A DNA stretch of 11,607 nt from Claveliimonas sp963592205 (GCA_963592205.1 CAVAVU010000032.1:1-11607); one strand, 5' to 3'. Shown: positions 5,713 to 11,607, counted from the first letter of the stretch. Program-made: numbers and translations. The notes: generated by a model from the letters alone, not told the origin.

Positions 5713-6450
5713 ATCATTCAGACCTCCTTCCTGAAATTCCGGATAATGAGCATATAAATGCTGATATAGCTTATAAAGCAAACGCTGGAGACGTATGGCA
5801 TCAGCAGATGTGATATCTCCGGATAAGCGATTGCTTTCGATTAAGCTAAGTATATCATCTAATATAAGATTATGCAAGGCTTCTGTATTTTCTTTGGTGC
5901 GTTCTTTGCGGATGGAATCACGGAGAGAAAGCATCATAAATGGAGCGAGAATGATCATCTTATTGTCATTAAGGTATGCGAGGTCATGGTCAAGCAGTTT
6001 GAATACAGGAACGGTGTAGAGAAACGTACCCTGATTTCCAAAGTCAAGAGTAATTGATTTGGAATCCGGCAGACCTTTATGTGCGTAAAGCTGAAGAATA
6101 CGGGGAGCCGGGAAAGTGAGATGGTCAGGATTTCTACGGTTATTAAGGGCATACTTATAGCCATAATCAAATACACGGAATTCAATCTCGTCATCCTGAT
6201 ACATCTGTGCCTCAATGTGATATATATAGGTGTGATCAATGGTAAGGATGGTGTCGGCAATCGTGCGGTTCAGGTCATCATCAGTGTGTTCGGTCCAGTG
6301 ATAGAGAACCGGAGCATTTGTGGGATGACTGGTGTTAAAAAGCCCGTTAATAAGGTTGATAACAGCAGTGGCAGACAAGGTGAGGATTCGTTTCATTATT
6401 TTATCGTATATATGAGTAACTTCTTTTACTTTTTCGGTAGTGGCAACCAT
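5401..6450 (-). CDS. Rpn family (recombination-promoting nuclease / PD-(D/E)XK transposase-like) protein
   Basis: A 349-residue protein. The N-terminal PD-(D/E)XK nuclease-like domain (about 15-240) shows YDKIMKRIL and AVINLINGLF, then Asp66 in IADTILTI and Glu80-x-Gln82 in YHIEAQM. These fit the D...ExQ catalytic pattern of Rpn/YhgA-type proteins. FRVFDYGYKYA follows. Then come a linker, a tetrapeptide-repeat helix (263-306, LTEQ/LTGE units) and a C-terminal helix-turn-helix-like motif, SIDQVADLLDLTTERVTEIL. Rpn proteins are Mg-dependent DNases first linked to RecA-independent recombination. E. coli members were later described as toxins in phage defence, inhibited by a separately translated C-terminal part. 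The start is ATG 6450 with AAAGGAG (6468-6462) 11 bases before it and a good sigma-A promoter upstream. It converges on the anti-sigma gene and diverges from the nitroreductase. The family is sure; its activity is inferred. Confidence 0.88.
   Translation of the reverse strand: MVATTEKVKEVTHIYDKIMKRILTLSATAVINLINGLFNTSHPTNAPVLYHWTEHTDDDLNRTIADTILTIDHTYIYHIEAQMYQDDEIEFRVFDYGYKYALNNRRNPDHLTFPAPRILQLYAHKGLPDSKSITLDFGNQGTFLYTVPVFKLLDHDLAYLNDNKMIILAPFMMLSLRDSIRKERTKENTEALHNLILDDILSLIESNRLSGDITSADAIRLQRLLYKLYQHLYAHYPEFQEGGLNDMMEDGLVLDCDIWERDITKKLTKELTEQLTGELTEQLTGELTEQLTGELTEQLTEQITDKVSSETRAQDLADTVRKLYHKLHSIDQVADLLDLTTERVTEILR
5533..5664 (-). repeat. Coding tandem repeat, 11 units of 12 bp (tetrapeptide LTxx) in the rpn gene
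   Basis: Residues 263-306 read as eleven four-residue units: ITKK, LTKE, LTEQ, LTGE, LTEQ, LTGE, LTEQ, LTGE, LTEQ, LTEQ, ITDK. At DNA level the middle shows a 24-bp period, with four clear copies at 5553-5576, 5577-5600, 5601-5624 and 5625-5648 that differ at a few bases. Units are all multiples of 3, so copy-number change would lengthen or shorten the predicted helix without breaking the frame. Confidence 0.9.
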
Positions 6451-6498
6451 AAAACGGTAAACTCCTTTCTTTAAAATTGATACGCACGTTATGTTGCC

Positions 6499-6526
6499 AG
6501 TATAGCACTAAATAATAAAAAGTCAA
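6499..6526 (-). promoter_or_regulatory. Sigma-A promoter of the rpn gene
   Basis: On the minus strand, TTGACT (6526-6521), a 16-base spacer, then TATACT (6504-6499). Transcription would start near 6492, about 40 bases before the start codon. It diverges from the nitroreductase promoter; the two -35 boxes are 23 bases apart. Confidence 0.75.
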
Positions 6527-6549
6527 TAGAAAATGTAAACTAAAATTCG

Positions 6550-6578
6550 TTGTCTGGATCTGGGACATGTGTTAAAAT
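6550..6578 (+). promoter_or_regulatory. Promoter of the nitroreductase-coaBC operon
   Basis: TTGTCT (6550-6555), a 17-base spacer, then TAAAAT (6573-6578). The predicted start is near 6585, about 50 bases before the gene. The -10 box lies inside the inverted repeat listed next. Confidence 0.65.
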
Positions 6579-6617
6579 GATGTTATCATTATAAGAACAT
6601 AGCTTAATCATTTTAAC
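6571..6617. promoter_or_regulatory. Inverted-repeat cluster over the nitroreductase promoter, candidate operator
   Basis: GTTAAAATGAT (6571-6581) and ATCATTTTAAC (6607-6617) are perfect 11-bp inverted copies 25 bases apart. A tighter dyad, AATGATGTTATCATT (6576-6590), shares the left copy. The result is three ATCATT half-sites (6576-6581 inverted, 6585-6590, 6607-6612) covering the -10 box and start point. This position fits a repressor operator. The left arm mostly precedes the predicted transcription start, so a transcript hairpin is less likely. Confidence 0.5.
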
Positions 6618-6636
6618 AACAGAGCAGGAGGTTAGT

Positions 6637-7176
6637 ATGGAATTTCAGAAAGTAATAGAATCAAGACGCAGTATTAGAAAGTATGACGCAGAAAAGAAAG
6701 TGTCAGAGGAACAGATTAAGGAAATGATTCAGGCAGCAATCTATGCGCCGTCATGGAAGAACAGCCAGACAGCCAGATATTATTGTGTGCTTTCGCCGGA
6801 GATGTTTGAGAAGATACGTACCGAGTGTCTTCCGGAATTCAATGCCAATAACGTAGAGGGAGCATCCGCATTGATTATTACCGCAGTGGTTAAGAACCGT
6901 TCCGGATATGAAAGAAATGGAGAGCCGACCAATGAACTTGGCAATGGCTGGGGCATTTATGATCTCGGACTTGCTAATGAGAATCTGCTTTTGAAAGCAG
7001 CCGAGATGGGAATCGGAACATTGGTTATGGGAATCCGCGATGAGGAGAAACTGCATGAGATTCTGAATATTCCGCAGGAACAGATGGTAGTATCTGTAAT
7101 TGGAGTGGGATATGGAACAGTATCACCGGATATGCCAAAGAGAAAGTCTGTAGAAGATGTGGCGGTGATTTGCTAA
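6637..7176 (+). CDS. Nitroreductase family protein (FMN-dependent oxidoreductase)
   Basis: A 179-residue protein of the small nitroreductase fold. The N-terminus MEFQKVIESRRSIRKYDAEK holds the RRSIRKY motif that binds FMN phosphate. YAPSWKNSQTARYYCV (about 36-51) is the usual P-S-x-x-N-x-Q FMN contact. The region LGLANENLLLKAAEMGIGT (about 112-130) is the dimer/FMN helix, and VVSVIGVGYG is near the end. Members are homodimeric flavoproteins that use NAD(P)H to reduce nitro compounds, quinones or other acceptors; the natural substrate here is unknown. AGGAGG (6626-6631) is 5 bases before ATG 6637. The stop codon overlaps the start of coaBC by one base (TAATG), so the two are cotranscribed. A dyad cluster at 6571-6617 suggests regulated expression. 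Confidence 0.9.
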   Translation: MEFQKVIESRRSIRKYDAEKKVSEEQIKEMIQAAIYAPSWKNSQTARYYCVLSPEMFEKIRTECLPEFNANNVEGASALIITAVVKNRSGYERNGEPTNELGNGWGIYDLGLANENLLLKAAEMGIGTLVMGIRDEEKLHEILNIPQEQMVVSVIGVGYGTVSPDMPKRKSVEDVAVIC

Positions 7177-8393
7177 TGAAGGAGAATAAGAATACGGCTA
7201 TGCTGAAGGGAAAGACAGTAGTTCTTGGCATAACAGGAGGTATTGCGGCATATAAGAGTGCAGCGCTTACAAGCCTTCTTGTCAAGGCAGGAGCGCAGGT
7301 ACAGGTAATCATGACAGAACATGCCAGACAATTTATTGCACCGTTGACATTTGAGTCGTTGACAGGCAGAAGATGTCTGACGGATACGTTTGACCGGAAT
7401 CATGAATACAGCACAGAGCATGTAGAACTCGCTAAAGAGGCAGATGTGATGATTGTGGCACCGGCTACAGCCAATATCATTGCGAAGATTGCGCATGGGA
7501 TGGCAGATGACATGCTGACTACGACGATGCTTGCGTGTGACTGTCCTAAGATCGTAGCGCCGGCGATGAATACCCGTATGTATGAGAATCCGGTGACGCA
7601 GGATAATCTCCGCAAGCTGGAAGAATATGGCATGACGATTGCGTATCCGGCAAGCGGACACCTTGCCTGCGGTGATGTGGGTACAGGGAAAATGCGGGAA
7701 CCGGAGGAATTGTTTCAGTACATTCTGATGGCATGTGCATTTGAAAAAGATATGACCGGAAAGCATGTGCTGGTAACAGCTGGAGCGACTCAGGAAGCGC
7801 TGGACCCGGTGCGTTACATTACGAATCATTCATCGGGCAAGATGGGCTATAGTATTGCTAAGATCAGTGCACTCAGAGGAGCGGAGGTTGTGCTGGTCAG
7901 CGGACATACGGCACTGGATGCGCCACTTTTTACAGAGAAGGTTACCGTGACCAGTGCAGAAGATATGTTTCGGGTGGTCACTGAGCGGAGTGAATGGGCA
8001 GATATTATTATCAAGGCGGCAGCGGTAGCGGATTACAGACCGGCAACGGTCAGCTCGGAGAAGATTAAGAAGTCGGATGAGCAGATGTCTGTTGAATTAG
8101 AACGGACACAGGATATCCTGGGATACCTGGGGACTCATAAGAGAGAAGGGCAGTTTCTGTGTGGGTTTGCGATGGAGACACAGGATCTTCTGGGCAATGC
8201 ATCGAAGAAATTAAAAAAGAAAAATGCAGACATGATCGTGGCGAATAATCTGAAAGTTGCAGGAGCAGGATTTGCCGGAGATACCAATGTGGTAACGCTG
8301 ATTACCGAGGATGGAGCGGAAGAACAGGAGCTCATGTCAAAAGAAGAAGTGGCAGGTGTCATATTGGATAAGATTATGGAAAAGATGGGATAG
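7176..8393 (+). CDS. coaBC: Bifunctional phosphopantothenoylcysteine decarboxylase / phosphopantothenate-cysteine ligase
   Basis: A 405-residue CoaBC of full length. It makes 4'-phosphopantetheine from 4'-phosphopantothenate and cysteine, two steps of coenzyme A synthesis in the cytoplasm. CoaC (about 10-190) shows GITGGIAAYK, the catalytic His82 in TEHVELAKEADV, VAPATAN, PAMNTRMYENP (129-139), and PASGHLACGDVGTGKM with the active-site Cys165. CoaB (about 195-405) shows VLVTAGATQEALDPVR, YITNHSSGKMG, KAAAVADYRP and FAMET, the NTP- and pantothenate-binding motifs. The start ATG 7176 overlaps the nitroreductase stop; GGCGGTG (7161-7167) may serve as ribosome site. An inner ATG at 7200 (MLKGKTVVLG) would match many homologues and has AAGGAG 15 bases upstream, rather far. 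The upstream TTG 7170 is less likely. Confidence 0.96.
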   Translation: MKENKNTAMLKGKTVVLGITGGIAAYKSAALTSLLVKAGAQVQVIMTEHARQFIAPLTFESLTGRRCLTDTFDRNHEYSTEHVELAKEADVMIVAPATANIIAKIAHGMADDMLTTTMLACDCPKIVAPAMNTRMYENPVTQDNLRKLEEYGMTIAYPASGHLACGDVGTGKMREPEELFQYILMACAFEKDMTGKHVLVTAGATQEALDPVRYITNHSSGKMGYSIAKISALRGAEVVLVSGHTALDAPLFTEKVTVTSAEDMFRVVTERSEWADIIIKAAAVADYRPATVSSEKIKKSDEQMSVELERTQDILGYLGTHKREGQFLCGFAMETQDLLGNASKKLKKKNADMIVANNLKVAGAGFAGDTNVVTLITEDGAEEQELMSKEEVAGVILDKIMEKMG

Positions 8394-8477
8394 ACGGGCA
8401 GCAGAGTGCTTGCCGGAGAAATATTCAACCCCGCCCGGACTATTCGTAAAATTAGCTGAATAGCTATCTGTTGAACT

Positions 8478-8508
8478 AAAAAAGGCTGCGTGGTTACGCA
8501 GTCTTTTA
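8478..8508 (+). terminator. Terminator after coaBC
   Basis: CTGCGT (8486-8491) pairs with ACGCAG (8496-8501), extended by G-U, G-C and A-T pairs to AAAA/TTTT, loop GGTT. The T run is CTTTTA. It lies 85 bases past coaBC. Confidence 0.7.
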
Positions 8509-8527
8509 GCAATCTGGAGATTGGATG

Positions 8528-8577
8528 TGAACACGATTCGGGGGATGCATGATTACCATGCTTTTGTGTTCATGAAC
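8528..8577. repeat. Nested inverted repeats in the gap before the PucR-like gene
   Basis: TGAACAC (8528-8534) pairs with GTGTTCA (8566-8572), enclosing GCATG (8547-8551) and CATGC (8557-8561). The right arm is also part of the perfect dyad GTTCATGAAC (8568-8577). So three GAAC half-sites lie about 60 to 110 bases upstream of the promoter at 8638. The gap of 345 bases between coaBC and the PucR-like gene otherwise holds the coaBC terminator, this element, the promoter and a leader hairpin; I see no gene in it. Confidence 0.4.
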
Positions 8578-8637
8578 AATATATCACGTTATATGGTAAT
8601 GGTATATATCCTTTTGCTACAGAAAACGTCAATATTA

Positions 8638-8666
8638 TTGTGCTCGAAGCACAAATTTGGTAAAAT
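8638..8666 (+). promoter_or_regulatory. Promoter with a palindrome over its -35 box, PucR-like operon
   Basis: TTGTGC (8638-8643), a 17-base spacer, then TAAAAT (8661-8666) preceded by TGG. The -35 hexamer is the left arm of TTGTGCTCGAAGCACAA (8638-8654), a dyad of 7-bp arms with a 3-base centre. A bound regulator there would cover the -35 box, so the site reads as a repressor or autoregulator operator. Confidence 0.65.
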
Positions 8667-8673
8667 AGAAATG

Positions 8674-8699
8674 ATAAAATCAAAAGTGCATGATTTTAT
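8674..8699 (+). promoter_or_regulatory. Hairpin at the 5' end of the PucR-like transcript
   Basis: ATAAAATCA (8674-8682) and TGATTTTAT (8691-8699) are perfect 9-bp inverted copies with an 8-base loop. They begin right at the predicted transcription start. The hairpin could protect the 5' end of the mRNA or be a second DNA-binding site. It has no T run and is not a terminator. Confidence 0.4.
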
Positions 8700-8738
8700 G
8701 ACAGTAATATTACATTTAATGTCGGAAAGGATAAGAAT

Positions 8739-9869
8739 ATGGCGGTTGCATTGGAAGAACTTTATCGGGAAATTGAACCGATGTATGATATGCGTCTGGT
8801 GACGAAGAGCTGTTTTCACAAGGTTATTGGATGGACGCATATTGTGGAGAATCCGGAGTTTATCGAACTGCTGCATGGTGATGAACTTGTATTCAGTGCC
8901 GGGATTCAGTATACGTCTGAGGAATGGTTAATGGACTTTGTAAAGCGACTGATCGAGGCAGGGACAGGAGGTCTGGTGCTGTCGCTTCATGAGGGCAGTC
9001 ATTATCCTCAGAGGATTGTGGATTATTGTAATGAAAGAGAATTTCCATTGTTTTCCAGTGGATGGAAGACACCGTATCTGGATGTGATGCGTATATTTGC
9101 GTCCATTCTTTTGGAGAATGAGCAGCGGGATACGAATCTGAATGAGGCGCTTAAGAATGCAATCTATTATCCGGAGCATGAGGCGGCGTATTTGCACCAT
9201 TTTGAGCACAATGGGTTTTATCGTAATATGCGCTATGTGATGGCGATTCTGAGCTGTCATGCGTATCAGGAGGGAGAAGAGAATAAGCGTCTTAAGGAAC
9301 TTGCCAAGCAGCTTCAATATTCGGATTTTCGAGGGGTTGTGGTAGAGGATGAAGACCGGCTTCTGATCATGGTGGCAGATAAGACGGTGAAGCAGGTTCA
9401 GCGCATATTCCAGAAGATCTGCAAACAGGATACGCAGGTCTATGTGGGAATCGGCGATATGGTAACGCGTCTGGGTGATCTGGAGGACAGCTATGAGCAG
9501 GCAATGGTGGCGTATCAGCTGACCAAGACAGCTATTGCGACGAATCTTCTGTTATATGACGAATTGGGCGTATATAAGGTGCTGTCGGATCTGAGACACG
9601 AAGATACCGGAGAAGCATTTATCAGAGAGGTACTTGGCAAGCTGGTGGACTATGATGAAAAAGAGGGCACCGATTATCTGGATATATTAAAGGCTTTTTT
9701 TGAAAATGAATGCAGCATTGTGCATACAGCACAGGCGATGTACTGTCATAAGAATACGATGAATTATAAGATGAATAAAGTGAAAGAGATACTCGGATAT
9801 GATATAATGAGCAACGAGAACCGTACGCGGATTATGGTGGCGTTATATTTTATGAAAATGCGGGGATAG
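8739..9869 (+). CDS. PucR-like transcriptional regulator with C-terminal helix-turn-helix
   Basis: A 376-residue cytoplasmic regulator. The N-terminal part (about 1-130) resembles the PucR N-terminal sensing domain: LVTKSCFHKVIGWTHIVENP, then FVKRLIEAGTGGLVLSL, REFPLFSSGWKTP and ILLENEQRD. A middle GGDEF-like fold without catalytic residues follows (about 160-280), with VYVGIGDMVTRLGDLEDSY and a YEQAMVAYQL helix. The end is a PucR-type HTH_30 (about 317-376), with LDILKAFFENECSIVHTAQAM, CHKNTMNYKMNKVKEILGY. Family members sense small metabolites, for example in purine or amino-acid catabolism, and often control the neighbouring genes. Start ATG 8739 has GGAAAGGAT (8724-8731) 7 bases upstream. 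The stop codon overlaps the ribosome site of the LUD gene, so both are cotranscribed. The palindrome in its promoter may be its own site. The effector is unknown. Confidence 0.85.
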   Translation: MAVALEELYREIEPMYDMRLVTKSCFHKVIGWTHIVENPEFIELLHGDELVFSAGIQYTSEEWLMDFVKRLIEAGTGGLVLSLHEGSHYPQRIVDYCNEREFPLFSSGWKTPYLDVMRIFASILLENEQRDTNLNEALKNAIYYPEHEAAYLHHFEHNGFYRNMRYVMAILSCHAYQEGEENKRLKELAKQLQYSDFRGVVVEDEDRLLIMVADKTVKQVQRIFQKICKQDTQVYVGIGDMVTRLGDLEDSYEQAMVAYQLTKTAIATNLLLYDELGVYKVLSDLRHEDTGEAFIREVLGKLVDYDEKEGTDYLDILKAFFENECSIVHTAQAMYCHKNTMNYKMNKVKEILGYDIMSNENRTRIMVALYFMKMRG

Positions 9870-9878
9870 GAGGTCATT

Positions 9879-10517
9879 ATGAATAAAATGATAACAGAGA
9901 GAAATAAAAAGCTTGCGGAGAAAGTTATAAAGGGACTGGAATCCAGGAATATGGAAGGACATTATGCAGAGACGAAAGAAGAAGCGCTTGGGATAGCACT
10001 TGCGCTGATTCCGGATGGCAGCAGTGTTGGCTGGGGCGGTTCAGTATCGATAGCGGATATCGGACTGAAGGATGCAGTCTGTTCCGGCGATTACACGGTA
10101 TATAACCGGGATGTATGCAGTACGCCGGAAGAGAAAAGAGGTGTAGAACTTCAGTGCATGGGTTGTGATTATTTTCTTAGCAGTACCAATGCTATTACAG
10201 AAGATGGAATACTGGTCAATATTGATGGTAAGGGTAACCGTGTGGCAGCAATTACCTGGGGACCGGAGAATGTACTGATGATCGTTGGGATGAATAAAGT
10301 GGTAAGGGACCTGGATGCGGCATGGTCGCGTGCGCGTAATCTGGCGGCACCGGTTAATGCACAGCGCTTTGATATTCAGACACCGTGTAAGAAGACAGGT
10401 TCCTGCGCAGACTGTAAATCCCCAGACACGATCTGCAGCCAGTTTCTGGTAACCCGTTATTCTAAGGTGGCAAAGAGGATTAAAGTAATCCTGGTTAATG
10501 AGCATCTGGGATATTAA
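9879..10517 (+). CDS. LUD-domain (lactate utilization, LutC/DUF162-like) protein with a four-cysteine C-terminus
   Basis: A 212-residue protein with one LUD domain. It shows ERNKKLAEKVIKGLESRNM, GSSVGWGGSVSIADIGL (47-63), CMGCDYFLSSTNAITEDGIL (93-112) with NIDGKGNRVA, and WGPENVLMIVGMNK. LUD proteins include LutB/LutC, iron-sulfur-associated proteins of lactate oxidation, but many stand-alone members have no known role, so the name should not be taken as function. The C-terminal segment has Cys170-x5-Cys176-x2-Cys179-x6-Cys186, which may bind a metal or Fe-S cluster; Cys93 and Cys96 form another CxxC. No lutA/lutB genes are nearby. AGGAGG (9868-9873) is 5 bases before ATG 9879; an in-frame ATG at 9888 is less well placed. 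Its link to the PucR-like gene suggests it is that regulator's target. Confidence 0.85.
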   Translation: MNKMITERNKKLAEKVIKGLESRNMEGHYAETKEEALGIALALIPDGSSVGWGGSVSIADIGLKDAVCSGDYTVYNRDVCSTPEEKRGVELQCMGCDYFLSSTNAITEDGILVNIDGKGNRVAAITWGPENVLMIVGMNKVVRDLDAAWSRARNLAAPVNAQRFDIQTPCKKTGSCADCKSPDTICSQFLVTRYSKVAKRIKVILVNEHLGY

Positions 10518-10538
10518 TAAAATGGAAAGGAAGAGACG

Positions 10539-11498
10539 ATGGAAAAGAAATATGATGTAGCAGCCATGGGTGAGCTGCTGATTGATTTTGCAATGAATGG
10601 ACAGAGTGAACAGGGCAATAACTGCTTTGAAGCATGTCCGGGTGGAGCACCGTGTAATGTGCTTGCAATGCTTGAAAAGCTTGGTAAAAAGACGGCGTTT
10701 CTCGGTAAAGTGGGCGAGGATCAGTTTGGTAAATTGCTGAAAGAGACCATAGAAGAAGCCGGTATTGATACGACCGGACTTCGGATGGATAACGAGATTC
10801 CTACAACGCTGGCATTTGTACATACATTTCCGGACGGCGACCGTGACTTTTCCTTTTACAGAAAACCGGGCGCAGATATGATGCTCCGGGAAGAGGAAGT
10901 GGATTATGATGTGATCCGTCAGGCAAAAATATTCCATTTTGGAACGTTGTCTATGACAGATGAACCGGTAAGAAGTGCAACAAAAAAGGCACTGGATACT
11001 GCAAAAGAAGCAGGCTGCCTGATTTCGCTGGATCCAAACCTCAGACCGCCGCTCTGGAAATCAATGGATGAGGCAAAAGAGATGATGGAATATGGATTTC
11101 GGTATTGCGATATCCTGAAGATTTCCGACAATGAGATTCAGTTTGTATCCGGCAGAGAAGATTATGATGAAGGAATCCGGTATCTGCAGGAGAAGTATCA
11201 CATTCCGCTTATTTTCCTCACTATGGGTAAAGACGGAAGCCGTGCATATTATAAAGGAATGCGTGTGGAGAAGGCTGGATATCAGGTAGAGACTGTGGAG
11301 ACGACAGGTGCCGGGGATACCTTCTGTGGAAGTGCGCTGAACGGGGTGCTGGAGAGAGGCATTGATAATCTGACAGAAAAGGACCTGTCAGAGATCCTTG
11401 ATTTTGCAAATGCGGCAGCAGCAATCGTGACGACCAAAAAAGGTGCGATCCGATCTATGCCGGAGAAAGAACAAGTCAAAGAAATGTTGACGAAATAA
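10539..11498 (+). CDS. PfkB-family carbohydrate kinase, probably fructokinase (ScrK-like)
   Basis: A 319-residue ribokinase-fold kinase that would phosphorylate a sugar, likely fructose, with ATP. The N-terminal signature is AAMGELLIDFA, then CPGGAPCNVLAMLEKLGK (33-50), the PfkB glycine-rich motif, and FLGKVGEDQFG. The middle holds DGDRDFSFYRKPGADMML, the substrate-side loop common in fructokinases, and SLDPNLRPPLW (163-173). The second signature is ETTGAGDTFCGSAL (254-267), with catalytic base Asp260 in GAGD, then FANAAAAIVTTKKGAI. AAAGGAAG lies 6-7 bases before ATG 10539. It starts 21 bases after the LUD gene, so it may read through from the PucR-LUD promoter. No sugar transporter is in view. 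The fructose specificity is inference from overall similarity. Confidence 0.9.
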   Translation: MEKKYDVAAMGELLIDFAMNGQSEQGNNCFEACPGGAPCNVLAMLEKLGKKTAFLGKVGEDQFGKLLKETIEEAGIDTTGLRMDNEIPTTLAFVHTFPDGDRDFSFYRKPGADMMLREEEVDYDVIRQAKIFHFGTLSMTDEPVRSATKKALDTAKEAGCLISLDPNLRPPLWKSMDEAKEMMEYGFRYCDILKISDNEIQFVSGREDYDEGIRYLQEKYHIPLIFLTMGKDGSRAYYKGMRVEKAGYQVETVETTGAGDTFCGSALNGVLERGIDNLTEKDLSEILDFANAAAAIVTTKKGAIRSMPEKEQVKEMLTK

Positions 11499-11515
11499 AA
11501 AAAGAATGCTATAAT
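11487..11515 (+). promoter_or_regulatory. Strong promoter for tRNA-Cys, beginning inside the kinase coding region
   Basis: TTGACG (11487-11492), a 17-base spacer, then TGCTATAAT, with TATAAT at 11510-11515 and a TGn extension at 11507-11509. It is close to full consensus. The -35 box overlaps the last codons and stop of the kinase (TAA 11496-11498). Confidence 0.85.
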
Positions 11516-11516
11516 G

Positions 11517-11544
11517 TATGAGTGTCTCGAAGGGGACACTCATA
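11517..11544. repeat. Inverted repeat between the tRNA promoter and tRNA-Cys
   Basis: TATGAGTGTC (11517-11526) and GACACTCATA (11535-11544) are perfect 10-bp inverted copies with an 8-base loop. It begins 2 bases after the -10 box, spanning the likely start point near 11522. No T run follows, so it is not a standard terminator of the kinase gene. It could be a leader hairpin removed during tRNA maturation or a DNA site. Confidence 0.6.
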
Positions 11545-11552
11545 TATCGTAT

Positions 11553-11607
11553 GGCGCCATAGCCAAGTGGTAAGGCAAAGGTCTGCAACACCTCTATCAC
11601 CAGTTCA
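11553..11607 (+). tRNA. tRNA-Cys (GCA), 3' part cut by the window edge
   Basis: Acceptor arm GGCGCCA (11553-11559), TA at positions 8-9, D-arm beginning AGCC...GGTAAGGC. The anticodon loop CTGCAAC is closed by AGGT/ACCT, with anticodon GCA at 11585-11587. CACCAGTTCA begins the T-arm, and the window ends inside the T-loop. Confidence 0.93.

Noticed and set aside
5540..5734. Plus-strand ORF rich in repeated SCSVNSPV residues
   Set aside because: It is the antisense shadow of the rpn repeat array, without ribosome site or promoter.
5401..6450. Rpn gene as part of an insertion sequence
   Set aside because: No terminal inverted repeats or target duplications were seen; the transposase label is only a historical family name.
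7173..7829. Minus-strand ORF of 218 residues opposite coaBC
   Set aside because: Antisense to a strongly conserved CoaBC gene; no ribosome site and atypical composition.
8638..8654. Palindrome as a CcpA cre site
   Set aside because: The TG...CG...CA outline is present but the inner A/T positions and the length do not fit the cre consensus.
8521..8802. Plus-strand ORF before the PucR-like gene
   Set aside because: It spans the promoter and leader hairpin and runs into the regulator gene in another frame; no ribosome site.
10041..10937. Long minus-strand ORF of 298 residues
   Set aside because: It runs antisense across the LUD and kinase genes, both with clear family motifs and ribosome sites; its protein is Cys/His-rich with no recognisable domain.

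Overview
The window looks like a chromosomal segment of a gut-type Clostridia, most likely a Lachnospiraceae relative. The base composition is moderate and the ribosome binding sites are strong AGGAGG types. Genes are compact, with short intergenic regions carrying rho-independent hairpins. Several proteins are of kinds common in that family: a GH2 glycosidase, an ECF sigma/ZAS anti-sigma pair, an Rpn-type PD-(D/E)XK protein, PucR-LUD, and a PfkB fructokinase. This is a judgement from protein style, not a database search.

Layout, left to right. (1) 1-99 is the tail of an ornithine cyclodeaminase/mu-crystallin family gene, closed by a terminator. (2) 421-1851 is a SLC13/DASS-type membrane transporter behind a palindrome-rich leader. 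(3) 2096-3874 is a GH2 glycoside hydrolase with an extended -10 promoter and a structured leader. (4) 3951-5332 is an ECF sigma factor followed by its membrane zinc-finger anti-sigma factor. Each is broken by one small frameshift: a 2-nt AG duplication in the sigma gene and one extra A in an A7 run in the anti-sigma gene. (5) On the minus strand, 6450-5401 is an Rpn family nuclease-like gene with a tetrapeptide repeat array. It also has a perfect internal Shine-Dalgarno and in-frame start, which would give a separate 103-residue C-terminal protein. (6) Divergently, 6637-8393 is a nitroreductase/CoaBC two-gene operon with an inverted-repeat cluster over its promoter. (7) 8739-11498 is a PucR-like regulator, a LUD-domain protein and a PfkB sugar kinase. 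A near-consensus promoter precedes the regulator and its -35 box lies in a palindrome. (8) The right edge cuts a tRNA-Cys gene whose promoter starts inside the sugar-kinase coding region.

How the parts may work together. Most blocks are independent housekeeping or catabolic units separated by terminators. CoaBC makes 4'-phosphopantetheine for coenzyme A. The GH2 enzyme and the PfkB kinase fit sugar use by a gut anaerobe. The sigma/anti-sigma pair would be a membrane signalling module, inactive if both frameshifts are real. The most interesting locus is the Rpn gene. Its internal start, just upstream of a four-residue repeat helix, matches the gene-within-gene toxin/antitoxin organisation described for E. 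coli Rpn proteins, which act in phage defence. That function is inferred here by resemblance only.
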